Shown here piece after piece: positions 47,916 to 59,362 of a stretch of DNA of 64,000 nucleotides. The translations under genes were made by a program, and so were the position numbers. Under the pieces are notes generated by a model that saw only the letters and a list, made by a program, of their open reading frames with translations, was not told where the DNA came from and made no database searches. Location: contig QANU01076234.1 in NCBI GenBank assembly GCA_003254905.1, positions 62,001-126,000 of the forward strand, written 5' to 3'. This DNA is from Nissolia schottii. Its lineage: Eukaryota; Streptophyta; Magnoliopsida; Fabales; Fabaceae. Each line of letters begins with the position of its first letter. Position 1 is the stretch's first letter.

Positions 47916-49470
47916 TTAGGGATGTTCCTGAACAGTTGCTAAATGCCTTTAGAGTTCCAGCTTTGGACACAGTCCAATCTAGATAGCCTACAGAGATTGG
48001 GCCACGTTTGAATTCTCAAGCCCCTTTCTATTTTCTTCCATTTTTGGCTATCATTGATAGTGTCTTGTTTCACATAATTGGGCCTGGCCCATCATGCTGG
48101 TAAAAAAGCATGGCCCACCTGAGAACTCTCTTCCCCATGGATGCTTTAGTAGCTCGGCATCTGCACCAGCACCGCTTTCGGCCTTGCCTCCCTATGCGGC
48201 CCTATCATGGGTCGTTTTCTCCACCGCCGTTTGCGCCCGGCCATCACCACCGTCGCAAGCGTTGCCGTCATTGGATCTCGATGTTGGGGGTGGCTTCTCG
48301 CAAGCCCTCTTATTCCCTTACTGGCTCTCGAGTGCCGTCCCCGTCGCAATCCGCGCGTCGTTGAGTAGCCGCGTGGGTGGACGCCGCCAAACTTGGGCTC
48401 ATCACCACAACATTGTTAATAGATCCACATTGCAAGGTCGTGGGTCTCGCACGCCAGTCGCCGTAGCTGATGCTCGTTGCCGGAGAAACGGACTTCACGC
48501 CGGCGACTTGCACAGTGCCATGGTCGCTTTCTGGCCGATGCTTGCTGAACGCTGGTCAGATCTTGCCTTTTGGGAATTTGGGGGCCAAAGTTCTCGTTTC
48601 CTCGATCAGAGAAAGAGCATAAAAGCTTCACCATTTTTTTAGAGCCTCCGCACTTTTCTTCTTTCTTTTCTTTTGGACACCTGCTTATTTTCCAACATTG
48701 CTGCATCTCTTTACATCCTGTTATAGCTCACAAAATCCTCCCAAGCGGAGTCGGCATATGTTTTGGACCAAAAATTAGGTTCGTCAACTTAGGGGAAAAT
48801 GTGAAGAATGATAAGAGATGAAGGAACTATGTTGAGCCGTGGACACACGAGTGGTGAACGGAAAACACAATCACGAAGGCCCTCCAGAGGATGATTCGAA
48901 GACCCGCCACTGCAGCTCTATTGGATGTTGTTTAGGCTCTCTCTATTTTCTGATTTTTTTTCATGTATTGAGCTGATTTTAGATGATGAGATGATGATTT
49001 CTTTATGGGTGGGTGTCTCTCTTTTCTCTCTATCTTCATCTATTTGTCTCTCCCTTTCTCATTTCCTTCATCCCCTTTTATTCTCTTTTTTCCTCCCTAT
49101 TTTCCCTCTCAAACTTGTCCATCCTAGAGTGATGGTGGCCACTCAATGTTGACGTTGCATAGGCTTTCTATATGCCTAAGGTTAAAGTGACTTTTAGCTA
49201 GGTGTATGATTAGTTCCTAAATGGTACCAGCAAATGGTTTTCCCTTTCTCTAACCTAAGTCATCCTAGGTTGTAGTGTCCATGCATCACTACAATGACTG
49301 GTTCGTCGAGCAAGCCTTCCTATCGACCTTATTAGGAGAGATTATCTCTTCATGAGGGGTCTGCATCATCCCAAAGCCACTAATCCACGGATTTGCATAA
49401 TTCCCTCTTCTGACCCAACTTGTTCCCTAGGCATAATGGGTTGTGCAGTGTGATCCATTGGCCCTCCAAG
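47916..49470. other. GC-rich patch and non-coding DNA, probably retroelement interior
   Basis: Positions 48100-48600 are GC-rich and open on both strands (up to 182 residues on the plus strand). The translation is low in structure and matches nothing I know. It lies upstream of the gypsy polyprotein tail and may be part of that element. Confidence 0.35.
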
Positions 49471-49700
49471 GGACGCCATTCAGCCCGATTCAGACAAAGT
49501 CCCTTGGCCCATCAATTAACTTCAACTAAGAGATCATTTTGGGCCCCTAATTTTCTGTCCCAAACAGTAGTCTAGTGGGAAGGATTGCTTCCCAAGGATT
49601 CCACTTAGGAGGACCTCCATCAACTCCAACAAAAATTTCCTCATTATCACCTTGAGGACAAGGTGACTCTTCATGATGATGGAATTTGTACGAGCCTGAT
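49471..49700 (+). pseudogene. Ty3/gypsy polyprotein C-terminal tail
   Basis: The plus strand from about 49576 reads WEGLLPKDST, a TAG stop in place of the usual Trp (49606-49608), then EDLHQLQQKFPHYHLEDKVT and LHDDGI. This is the chromodomain-like end of plant gypsy integrases (family usual: WEGL-P-TWED-F-P-F-LEDKV). Another TAG precedes the first Trp at 49573-49575. Both stops are one base from a sense codon. Confidence 0.65.
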
Positions 49701-49707
49701 GGTTTTA

Positions 49708-51437
49708 TGTGTCTTAGAGAAGGGGGGGTTGAATCTAAGAAAGGGTTTTTTAAAAAAATTCTGTCCTTTTTTTTTTTTTAAAGTTTGTCTCCTAAAATTT
49801 CAGGAGATATCTCCTAGTTTTCTGGGAGACAAGTTTTCAGGAAAAATTTATTTTTCACGAAAATTAACAACTGAATAATTTTAAATGCAGAATGTGTAAA
49901 AGACAGAGAGAAAGAAAATTTACACAGAGATTTATACTGGTTCGATTCCTTAACGGGAATCTACGTCCAATTCTTCAAACGCCAAACTCAATTTTCTTTC
50001 ACTCCAATTTTCAAGTACAAAGACAAAACAATAATTCCTTTCACTCAGGAATTTTTCAAACCAAAAACAGAAACTTAAAATCAACTCTTTCTCTCAAGCT
50101 CTCTGTTGCTCACCAAAATGATTTTCAAAAAAGTTTTCAAACAACGAAGACACTTAATAATTTCAAACCAAGATACAGACCAAGATAATCAGAGATTGAA
50201 AGGTGTAAAGCACTTGGGAGAAAATATCACGAATGGTTTTTCTTTGGCTCTAGTGTCTTGTTTTTCGAAGTGATCATTGGTCACTTATTTATGCTTGATT
50301 CTTGAAGCTTGATGACCATCTTCTTCATTTTTGCCATGATTCCTTCTTCCATGATTCGTGCCCTTTCTTCATTTGTCTTCAATCATCTTGAAGTTAAGTC
50401 TTTTGCCTCTTGACCGTTGTAGGAATATCTCCTTGCTCCAAGAATGTTGTTTTTCCATTTTTGCATCCATGAGCTTCTTGTGACCGTTTGGAAGGAGATT
50501 GCCTCCATCACGTTTTTCTTTCTTGACCGTTGGCAAGGAGAGCTTTTCTTGCTCCATGATTTTTGCTTTCCAATTTCTTGTACCCAGACCATTTTTGCAA
50601 GGAAGTCTTCTTTGAGCCTTGATTTTTGCTTTCCAAAAATTGTATCACGTGATTCTCTTTCTTTCTTTAAGAAATGTTTCTTTCCATTTCTTTATTTTAT
50701 TTAGTTTACTCATGGCTTAATTTCAGCCTTTTTGTATTGGGAAGGAAGCTTGTACTTTGATATCTTTTTGATTTGTTTCTCTTTCTTGCTTTTTCAAAAA
50801 CATGCTGACACCTTTTCCTTGAAGCACGTTCTCCATCTCTTTCTTTTTCTTTGACTTTAGCTGATGGAGTTTCTTCTTTTGTAGTAAGCTTGTGCTTCCC
50901 TTATTTTTATTCAAAGTATTGTTTCCTTTTCCAATGAAGTCCAACTATGCTTTGTCTTTTCATCAAATGAGTCTCCCATACTTTTCTTTTCTCCTTAAAA
51001 TAAAATATTCTTCCTTTTTCATTTTCCTTGAATTGTGCTGATGCACTTCCTCCAACACGTTTTCTTTCAATTAGAATTATGAGCACATGCTGTTGCTCTT
51101 TCAAATCAAAATCAGCCCATAAATCTCTCTTCTTCCCTATTTCAAATATAATTTTCCTTTTCTTCCTTTTATTCCAGCATCAGTGCATGATTTCCTTTCC
51201 AATGCTTTTATTTCTCTTCTGTCATTTTCTCAATTAGACATTTGCTAACATATTTCCAGCTGGTGTCCGAAAATTTGTTGTCCATAGTCCCTTCCTTTTA
51301 TTTTTTCTTGAGTTATTACAATGCTATCTTGGGAGATAATAATTCTATTTAATTTTATCCTGAAACACTAGCACACATGTTAGAACGTTCATACAATGTT
51401 TGTCATCATCAATTTTATTTTCCAAATTTAATCAACA
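49708..51437 (+). mobile_element. LTR-like block downstream of the gypsy tail
   Basis: It starts TGTCTTAGAGAAGGGGGGGT and ends near CAATTTTATTTTCC and ATCAACA. It holds the phrase TTTATACTGGTTCGATTCC (49937 onward), which I recognise from plant LTR retrotransposon ends. It is about 1.7 kb, non-coding and T/C-rich. A degenerate internal repeat built on TTGACCGTTG and AAGGA lies at 50411, 50481, 50524 and 50587. Flanking 5-mers do not match, so the borders are provisional. Confidence 0.5.
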
Positions 51438-52449
51438 AATGGGCCTTGAGGAGGACAGGACCACTAAAGATGAAGGCCCAATAAACAGGTCCAATGGAGG
51501 CTCAAGAGAACAAGCAAAAGACCCTTTGGCTGGGATGATTATATGCATTTTCCTTAAAAAGCTTCAACCTAGTACAAGGATCATGGCAGACAAGTAGTGG
51601 AACAATGGGTGATCCTCTACAACACACCACACCGTTTTCATAGCCTAGCCATTAGTAGGATGAATTATTATGTCTTTTGTCTTCTTTTCTGCCTTTTCAA
51701 TTTAGGGTTTCCTTCTAATCAATGTTAAAGGAACTTACGAAGTCAATGAAAGGGAAGAAAAGAAGTCAATGAAAGGGGAGAAAAGAACTTTATTATATCT
51801 GTTGTCATGCTGTTTTACCTATCATGCTGTTTCTTAATGATTCAAAAGAACTATCGGAAAGAAAAATATTGTTCATATAATATTATCCATAAAATAAAAA
51901 TTCCACGTGATGAAGTTAGAAGCAAAATCTCTAGTAGAAGCAAACGTTGTGACTAATATCTTGGTTGTGTAGCTGAAATATATGAGTAACAATCGAGAAG
52001 TTCTGTAACCTGTCATTAACTTGACCTCATATTACATAGTTGGATACAGACATACAGTTTATGCAAGGTGTGTAAACTTGAGGATATCATTTTGTATCAC
52101 TAACATAAAATACCCTCCATTTTCCCTTCAAAACTAATTAGCTAACGTGTAATAAGTCTTGCAAAACTATTATGCAGACATTAGCCACATAGGGAAGTGG
52201 ATAAAAGGTGTAATAGAACTAGCTACAAGAGAAGTTTTCTCAGTACATAAGGGCTGTTTGGATTATGTTTTTATTTCCTGTTTTTATTTTCTGTTTGTAG
52301 TTTTTTGTTTTTCAATATTTTGTGAAGGAAACGGTGAAATTTTATTCACAAAATCTTAAAAAACAAAAAGTGATTAAAAGTAGAAAATAGAAACTAGAAC
52401 ATCCTAATTTTTTACTCTACATTTCACTAGGAGGCATTCTCCACCATTC
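51438..52449. other. Intergenic, no gene supported
   Basis: The stretch 52250-52420 starts GGGCTGTTTGGATTATG and may be a small decayed transposon. The rest probably includes the 3' UTR of the adjacent minus-strand gene. Confidence 0.4.
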
Positions 52450-53454
52450 TCATGCACTTTGTGCTGCTGCTAAGAAGGCATTGAAATCTTCTCTTGCTTT
52501 CCTCAAACGAGGAGAGATGCAGAACGCCGGAGTGGCAGGGCATGACGATTCAGAAGGAGAGGCAGAAAACTGAACACGGCGAGGTGGCGGGGATGCATCC
52601 GGTGATTTCCTAGCACTGCCTCTAGAGGAACCATTCTTCAGAACCCCTTTGAGTTCCTTCTCAAATGCAAAAGATGCATTGGCACTGCTGCACTTGATCA
52701 ATTCCATCGGCAGATCAAAATAGGAATTGTTTGATTCTCCTTCAATGTCATTGAACATTGCTGCAGAAGAGGCCCATGAACCACACTCAAAATTCTCCAT
52801 AGAAATTGTCCTAGGAATCATCATATTGTTCCCCCTTTGAGACCCTTCCTTTCTAGCCTTGATTGGCTTTACTTTTCCACCGCCAAGGCCTAATCCTGGT
52901 AGATACATGCAAAGAGCATTGCACCTAACCCAATCATCTTGTGTTTCCATGTCCTTCTTCTTCTTCACACTCTCGGGGCTTAATTTAACAGCTGCTTCAG
53001 TTTTGGAGAAGGTGTTAAGATGCCTCTTGTCATGCTCCATTGCACTTAGTTTGCTTAGCAATTGATCAAGTTCATCATATGAGGGTGCTAATGATGCTAA
53101 TGATCTTCTTTCATCACATGACTTGCTCTTCCTTAAGTGAACTTCCAGAAGATCATGTTGATTGTGATTCTTTTGGCTCAAATCGCTGGCTTGGAATTGT
53201 GGTTCCTTGCTCTCTCCTTTTGGTTTCTTCTTGGAAAGAGCCGACGCGAATCGCGGTGATGAGTTGGCCGAATTCAGGAGGCTGAGGCTCAAGAATTTTG
53301 GGTTTGGAGGCTTTAGTGGTGGAAGGTGCAAAATGGTGGTGGTCCCAAAGTGCCCTTGTTCAATTGAAACTTGTTTCAATGAAAATGGATCCACCACAAT
53401 CTGCTTTTCTTTCTGCAGGCTCTCCATGATTGAAATTTTATGTTCATCAATCAT
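52450..53454 (-). CDS. Plant-specific protein of unknown function with CNALCMYLPG motif
   Basis: This is a single exon of 334 residues. The open frame extends six codons further upstream, but only from a GTG, so the first ATG (53454) is taken as the start; the next Met, nine codons on, is possible. The protein is hydrophilic and Ser/Lys-rich. It has no signal peptide or membrane segment. Visible blocks are a Pro-rich N-terminal part (HLPPLKPPNPKFLSLSLLNS), VHLRKSKSCDERR, the motif WVRCNALCMYLPGLGLGGGK about halfway along, IPRTISMENFECGSWASSAA, FEKELKGVLKNG, and a C-terminus with PPPRRVQFSASPSESSCPAT and PRLRKAREDFNAFLAAA. I recognise the CNALC(M/L)(Y/F)LPG block from a family of uncharacterised plant proteins (Arabidopsis members carry labels such as 'centromere autoantigen B-like'), but no function is known to me. 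Confidence 0.82.
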   Translation of the reverse strand: MIDEHKISIMESLQKEKQIVVDPFSLKQVSIEQGHFGTTTILHLPPLKPPNPKFLSLSLLNSANSSPRFASALSKKKPKGESKEPQFQASDLSQKNHNQHDLLEVHLRKSKSCDERRSLASLAPSYDELDQLLSKLSAMEHDKRHLNTFSKTEAAVKLSPESVKKKKDMETQDDWVRCNALCMYLPGLGLGGGKVKPIKARKEGSQRGNNMMIPRTISMENFECGSWASSAAMFNDIEGESNNSYFDLPMELIKCSSANASFAFEKELKGVLKNGSSRGSARKSPDASPPPRRVQFSASPSESSCPATPAFCISPRLRKAREDFNAFLAAAQSA

Positions 53455-53565
53455 CCTTAAAGGGGAAATCACCTTCTTGGTTTGTAATTTCTATCTTTGT
53501 TTGGTTGACTTTTGTATCAGAAACTCAACTTGAACTTGTGTAACGCCAAAAGGGTAAGTTCACTA

Positions 53566-53573
53566 CTTATAAA
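53566..53573 (-). promoter_or_regulatory. TATA box of the unknown-function gene
   Basis: The minus strand reads TTTATAAG about 115 bp upstream of the ATG at 53454. Confidence 0.5.
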
Positions 53574-54350
53574 GACACATTATTGCACCCAAAAAATAGA
53601 ATAACAAATGGACTTAGAAATGTGAATTAAGAATGTGTAGCATGGGAGCATGTCCTTAGCACACATCTTAGTCGTGATGAACATGTTCTCGGTCTGCTAT
53701 AGTTTGATTATATATTTTGTCCCATTGTTATTAGCTGACTTCTTATGAAAGATGATTAAGAAATTGAAAACACCGGTGACAATAATGGCCAATAGCCCCT
53801 TTTTTATTCTAGAAAAATACATATAGCACATGCACGGCACGATAAATTATCGTAGTTAATCACAATGTGAACTATAAACGTGCTAGCATCAACCACAAAA
53901 CCTAGCACCTCATATGTCTAAGTATACTATTGAATCCCGGGCCAAGTATAAAGAAAGAAATGATTTAGACATGCGTTTACAATATATGAAGTTTATGATA
54001 CTTCACGTTCATCCCCCCAAGTTTCTAAAGTTAGGACATGCCTCCATCTCTACGAGAGTTGACAAAGATATTTATAGATCATATATTAAAGTGATCCTCA
54101 CATTCAGAATTCATATCCTTTTAAAATATTAGTCTGTTCCATATTGTTAACCATCTTTAATTTTAATGAACTCACTTTCCTTATCATGAATTTTGTAATG
54201 CACTTTAAGTAACGAACAACTTTAACATTACTTTACATGTATACTTAACTTTAGTAGTTTGAATTAGTTTAATTTAAATTATTACTATCCTTATTCTTAT
54301 CTTTATTTATATGGTAAAAGAAATTTGATTTATTTAAGATTTAAAAATAC
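53574..54350. other. Intergenic, no gene supported
   Basis: AT-rich sequence with only short open frames. It includes the presumed distal promoter of the minus-strand gene. Confidence 0.45.
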
Positions 54351-54666
54351 TATTTGTACATTCTAAAAGTTGACATTTTGTGTATATCACACAGAGAAGT
54401 AAACATGATAAAATAGATAAACAAATATTATAAAACAGATAAACAAATATTGTCACTAAACATTTATACTTACATGGACATGCATGTATTTAATGTTACT
54501 GATTTATGTATTTGATAATGTTTGTTTCTCTGTTTTGTGTATGCACAGACACACGTGTGTTTAATATTACTTGTTTGATGATGTTTGTTTCTTTATTTTG
54601 TAACGTTTATTTTTTTTATGAGATGTACAATGTAGAGGATAGTGTCAATTTTTGGGTTTACAAATT
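54351..54666. mobile_element. TIR element with AAACATTAC-type interior, copy 4
   Basis: The left end TATTTGTACATTCTAAAAGT and the reverse complement of the right end, AATTTGTAAACCCAAAAATT, are inverted repeats. The interior contains TAAACAAATATTATAAAACA, ATAATGTTTGTTTCTCTGTT and ACACACGTGTGTTTAATATT, shared with the copies at 7.7 and 19.5 kb. Confidence 0.65.
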
Positions 54667-54889
54667 CGTGCAAAGACACACAAAGGACTCGACCCTCCGC
54701 ACTCTCCCTCCTATTAGACGTTTCCATCCGCCCTCCGCCCTCAGTTGCTTGCTAGGTACTGTGTGTTCAGTTTCCTACAATTATGGTGGAATATTATTAA
54801 TATTATGACTATAATTTTTAAGTATTTAAAGTAATAAATTAAAGATCAACTAAAAAGAAATAGTATATACTAGCTCATGTTGTTTCCTA

Positions 54890-56025
54890 GCAATCGACTT
54901 TGAACTGAGGGTATGAGGAACCATTTGCTTCTGTCGGTTTGCTGCATTTTTCTAACATATCCTCTGTATTATTAAAACAAAAATCAATACAAAAAATCGA
55001 CATGACCAAGCAATTCAACGTATGTCCAATTATCAAAGTTTTTGAGCTCAAACTGTAGTCTATAAAAGTTACCCACTAATCCGTAGTAACTCCTTCTGGG
55101 CAATTATTCTCAGTGTTATATTCTCTGGATTTGTTTTCATCATACAATGTAAACGGAATATTTTAGACCACCTATCTCTCCATTTCTTCCCAAGGCTTTC
55201 AAGAATAAACTTTTTATTTTTCTCATCATCAACTTGAAATTTTCTCTACAACATTCAAAATATAAATAAGAATCAATTGAGTAATGTTAACAAGCTATCT
55301 AAAAATGAATTTATTAAATTTCATATGGTACAAACCTGAATAGTCCAATTGTATATAGTATCCTTGGTTTAGCTTGGGACCTTCTTCCCAATCAATATAG
55401 TTAATAGTGAAAAAGTCTAAAGTTTCCACCTAATGCTCCCAAAAACTGACCTAAAAGGCCACCTGCCTCTCCAATTGGTTGGCCTTTATCATTCCATTCA
55501 ATGAGCACCTTGGTCCCGTTAGGTAGATCAAACACATCTCAACACCGTAATCGTTCTCATTTTTTAACTCCCTCCTCGTCTAGCACTCAAAAATAAACTT
55601 AATTAATGGAGTTAAGAAATATTTAACGTGTTCACAATAAGTAAGAACAATTAAATCTCGTACCAATCAAGTCAATGGTCCAATATATGTCACACTTTTT
55701 TTTTCCAACTTTAGGTGCAATGGGTGGAGAGGATTCAACTTGATGGGAAGATGTATCAACTAGGCCAACATGCTGAGCAGAAGTGCTAGTGGGCGCTAAA
55801 GAGTCACTGTATAGTTGACATTGTGATATATTATCATGCTGAGAGTTAGAAGTAACATATGTAGATTTTCTCTGGGAAGAAATCCTAATTCTCTTATTGG
55901 TGTTTACTGTCTGCCAATGATAACACAAATTATTAACAATTGACGAGACAAAAATAAAAGCATAATAGTAACCTCCGTGTGACACTTCTAAAACATACAT
56001 TTGACATTGGAAAAATACAACCATT
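54890..56025 (-). pseudogene. Plant En/Spm-like (Ptta-type) transposase relic
   Basis: The minus strand reads, from high to low coordinates, SSPPIAPKVGKKKCDIYWTI and DLIG. After a break comes FDLPNGTKVLIEWNDKGQPI followed by GEAGGLLGQFLGALGGNFRL. A frameshift leads to INYIDWEEGPKLNQ. Then, after what looks like an old intron, LKALGRNGEIGG is followed by EKCSKPTEANGSS-like text in shifting frames. The block NG-K-I-WN-GQPIGE-LLGQFLG-L corresponds to the conserved start of the plant transposase family found in many soybean repeats. Frame breaks are frequent. It abuts the FAR1-type relic on the same strand. Confidence 0.6.
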
Positions 56026-56029
56026 ATTC

Positions 56030-57870
56030 ATTGCATTTAATTGAGCAACAACGGTAGAATCTTCAGAGTCTAAACCTAAACTTGCCACATTGGACACCAC
56101 AATTCCTTCCTTTGCTTTCATGGTCTATCTCTTCAAGATTAGTGAATCAGGATACTTCTCAAAATGTAGATGAACCAAGATACATAATATATGAACACAA
56201 GGAATGCTTATAGATTCCATACGTTGGTATAAACATTTCAACTCCATACTAGCCATGCAATAACATACATGCCACGTCTTACCAAGTTTACACTGTTTGC
56301 TCATAAAAAATATAACAATTGTCGTTGTTTCTTTAAAATTGTTAATATTGACACTCGACACCTCTAGCCACAATCTTTGCAATTGGTAGAACAACAGTCT
56401 CGTGCATATGGATGCAATAAAATGCTCCAAATCTTTTACATGACTTGTCATCAAAGGAGAATCCTTAACTGAATCATATTCAGCCTCCATCTCAGTACAA
56501 CACAAATAATCCAAACATCAGTTGAAATGACTTAGAAATTATGTAACATTATACCCAGGCTCCACGTACCTCCCAATTTGGGAATGTAGTGCCTCACATC
56601 TTGAAGTCCTTCTCAAACCAGTAAAAAAAAACTTTCCTCTCATATGGGTTATTGCCCACATGCATTTTTTCTCATACATACCTTGAACTCAATTATTATC
56701 TTGCAACTCCAACACATTTATCATTGATTGCCACTTCTCCTCAAATTCATCAACCTCAACTATTTGGTGAAATTTATCTTTGCAACATTTCTTGTAGCAT
56801 TCCTTCTCAAGTGCCAACCACACAAACGACAATGTGCCTCTGGAAAAACTCTTCTAATAGCATTTCTCATTGCCAAATGGCCACCAATAAGAATTGACAG
56901 TGGGCATTTTTCTTTCATCGCTTCCAAGAAGTTATCTAGTAGCCATCTATATGTCTCTTTAATTTGATCTAAAACAAGTGCACTCCCAAAAACAACAGTG
57001 TACAAGTGATGATTCACACCAGAAAAAACTACCAATAGACACTTGTATTAGTTCCTTCTATATGTTGCATAAAAGGCCAACACATCTCTAAATCCTTCAT
57101 AATCAACTTGTCATCTTCCATCAGCCCAAACAAGTGTTGCAAATATCCTTGACCATCTACCACATGCCTATAATACATTATTGGATCTACAATGCTCTTC
57201 ACCTTATAGAAGCACTTTACTGCCTTAGTAGCATCCCCTTCACACTTCCTCCGTTGCTTACAACTTTGATTATACATTTGCTTCTTTAAAAAGTGAATCT
57301 AAGCATAACTATCGTACTGTAGGGGAAAAAAATGCACTTTTGTTGTATTAATACCTACACTTTTCATAGTACTCATCATACCAACATCACCCTTGCTTAT
57401 TTTCATTTGCATCCTAACCAACCCAGATAATGACACATCTACTAAATCAAGGTTGTGATTCTAAAAAAACTCTAACACGTACCATTGATTGAGCTTAATG
57501 CCAATGTGAAGATGAAATTGAGCTTCACATCTACACTTGCTCTTTGTTTCGTCATCCCACTTTTGATTAACTATATCACAATACTTTGCCTCACAGAATC
57601 CTTATCTGCAACACACAAATGTTTGCCACAAAATGGTCTTGTCCACACTTCATCCCATCTGGTACCTGCGGATACCAAACTCATTCTTTTTTCCATACAA
57701 ATTGTGAAATGTATATGCAACTTCTAAACTACTAAATTCATATCTCGAAATACCCTGTTGTCCAAGACATTAAAGTCAACTTTCCGAAGACTATCAATAT
57801 TGTCAATGAATATATGCTCCTCAATGTTGTCATCTACATCTACAGCTTCACCACTTAGTAATAAATCTGT
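56030..57870 (-). pseudogene. FAR1/Jittery-type MULE transposase, degenerate
   Basis: Read from high to low coordinates: a weak DNA-binding part (57.5-57.75 kb, SGMTKQRASVDVKLNF); then SIVDPIMYYRHVVDGQGYLQ with HLFG; then the MULE core FSGVNHHLYTVVFGSALVLD and TYRWLLDNFLEAM, LAMRNAIRRVFPEAHCRLCG and WHLRRNAT. The C-terminal SWIM-like zinc finger follows near 56.22 kb as LKCLYQRMESISIPCVHILC. In the finger the second Cys is Tyr, and the DG of the usual TDGD motif reads GGH, so catalytic and metal ligands are gone. Stops and frameshifts separate the pieces. FAR1/FHY3 transcription factors share this fold, but the damage shows this is a dead transposon. Confidence 0.8.
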
Positions 57871-58398
57871 ATTTTCCTTTTAAAAAAAGGGTTATTTTTA
57901 ATATTAACATCCCACACACAACATAATAAATTAACTACACCAAAAACAAATTTTACGTAATTCAACCTATCTATAACATGATTAGATGAACTTCCTTCAA
58001 ATACCTCATCCATTTCCCCCAAAAACTAATCTTACTAATATTTAATGCTCAATGTCAAAATTTCCCAATAACATATTTCTACATGAACTTGAACAACTAC
58101 ATTACAATTAATCAACTCACAAATGTCATTCTCATTTAAGTTCTAAAGTATAAAAATTTATGCGCAAACTTAATCATTAAATAAATTACTGATGACCCTA
58201 AATGACAAACAAAAGAAAGTCACAACAGAAACCAAAAGAACAAATCCATTATTACTAAAATCAACCACCCAGCAGCTTACAAAATTAAAAAGAATGATAG
58301 CCCAACCTTAGTTGTTGAATGTTTAAAAAGCAAACCCAACACCCACTTCAAGCAAATCACACCAGAAATAAGAAAAGCAACTATTATATATGTGTGTG
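57871..58398. other. AT-rich intergenic DNA ending in a (TG)n run
   Basis: No gene is seen. The short TG repeat at 58391-58400 abuts the solo LTR. Confidence 0.5.
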
Positions 58399-58842
58399 TG
58401 TTACGGACTGGACCATAAAGGCCCATCCTAGCTACCCCCAAGATCCAGGCCCAATAGCCCGCGGACAGGACCAACTCGACCTAGCCACTCGCGAGCCCTC
58501 AAGCTGTTCCGAGATCCTCTCCTCCCACCTTCTCGGGTTTAACCGCTCCGAGATCCTTTCCTAAGCTGCAACACGCGGACCCGAGACATTATCCCGCCAC
58601 CGCCACACACATAAGAACCTCAACGACTGCTATTATATAATAACTCATACCCCAGGTATGAAGAGCCATCTGATTATTACTTACTATACTCCCTTAAGCC
58701 CTTGCTAACTTGAGCGTTGGAGTCCTTGCAGGTACCCACCGCAGCACGAGACCAGAGACCCCCTTGAAGCTCTAGGATCCAGATTGTGGACCGAGGCACA
58801 TACTTTGGAACACAAGTCTACCCGTAGAAGCAGGTCAAGTCA
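58399..58842 (+). mobile_element. Solo LTR (444 bp)
   Basis: It begins TGTTACGGACTGGACC and ends CAGGTCAAGTCA, with canonical TG and CA ends. It is flanked by GTGTG (58394-58398) and GTGTT (58843-58847), a 4-of-5 match, though the left one lies in a TG run. It is more GC-rich than its surroundings. A promoter-like TATTATATAATAACTC lies at 58631-58646. No internal retroelement region is next to it, which suggests LTR-LTR recombination. Confidence 0.65.
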
Positions 58843-58984
58843 GTGTTTTTTTTTCTTATTTTTCTTCTTACAGCTACAAGTCATTGTACCTATTTGTGGA
58901 AATGTCAGCCAGTGCGAAAGAAAATTTGTTATGGTCTTTGTTTTTCTTATTAACAATTTATATTAAGGAAAGAAATTCAGCGTC

Positions 58985-59225
58985 CTGATTATGTAGAATG
59001 CATATCAGTTCTGCAGAGAAGAGAAAGAGGGGAAACCGAAGAGAATTGGAAGAGAGAAATTGAATGAATGAACATTGCTTTCATTATTTGGATTGCCTTA
59101 TAAGTAAACTACACTATATATACAATCAATGAGAGTCATAACTAACTAAACTAACTTGTTTGTTGCCTAACCGAATTATAACAAACTTCTTACTAATTTA
59201 GCATGTGTTTTTCATGCTTACATAT
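58985..59225 (-). mobile_element. Possible copia-type LTR fragment
   Basis: Layout and words (ATTGAATGAATGAACATTGC, a minus-strand TTGTATATATAGTG, TAACTAACTAAACTAACTTG) resemble the putative copia LTR at 46.4-46.7 kb. The borders are unclear. Confidence 0.3.
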
Positions 59226-59362
59226 ATAAGTTACTTGTGGATCAAGTAATCTAATAATATAAGATGAGAAGGAATTCCAAACTTAACATTGTATAGAATT
59301 AGAATTTTCTTTAGCTATATTTGAAGTGATCTTTGATTGTTTACTTGTAATTTCATTTATAG

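Noticed and set aside
48094..48642. 182-residue plus-strand reading frame
   Set aside because: It lies in a GC-rich patch open on both strands, with no recognisable domain and in a transposon-dense region.
49937..49958. tRNA T-loop-like GGTTCGATTCC
   Set aside because: No cloverleaf can be drawn around it; the phrase belongs to a common plant LTR sequence.
53455..53472. Six extra N-terminal codons on the unknown-function protein
   Set aside because: The upstream codon is GTG, not a normal plant nuclear start; the first ATG is at 53454.
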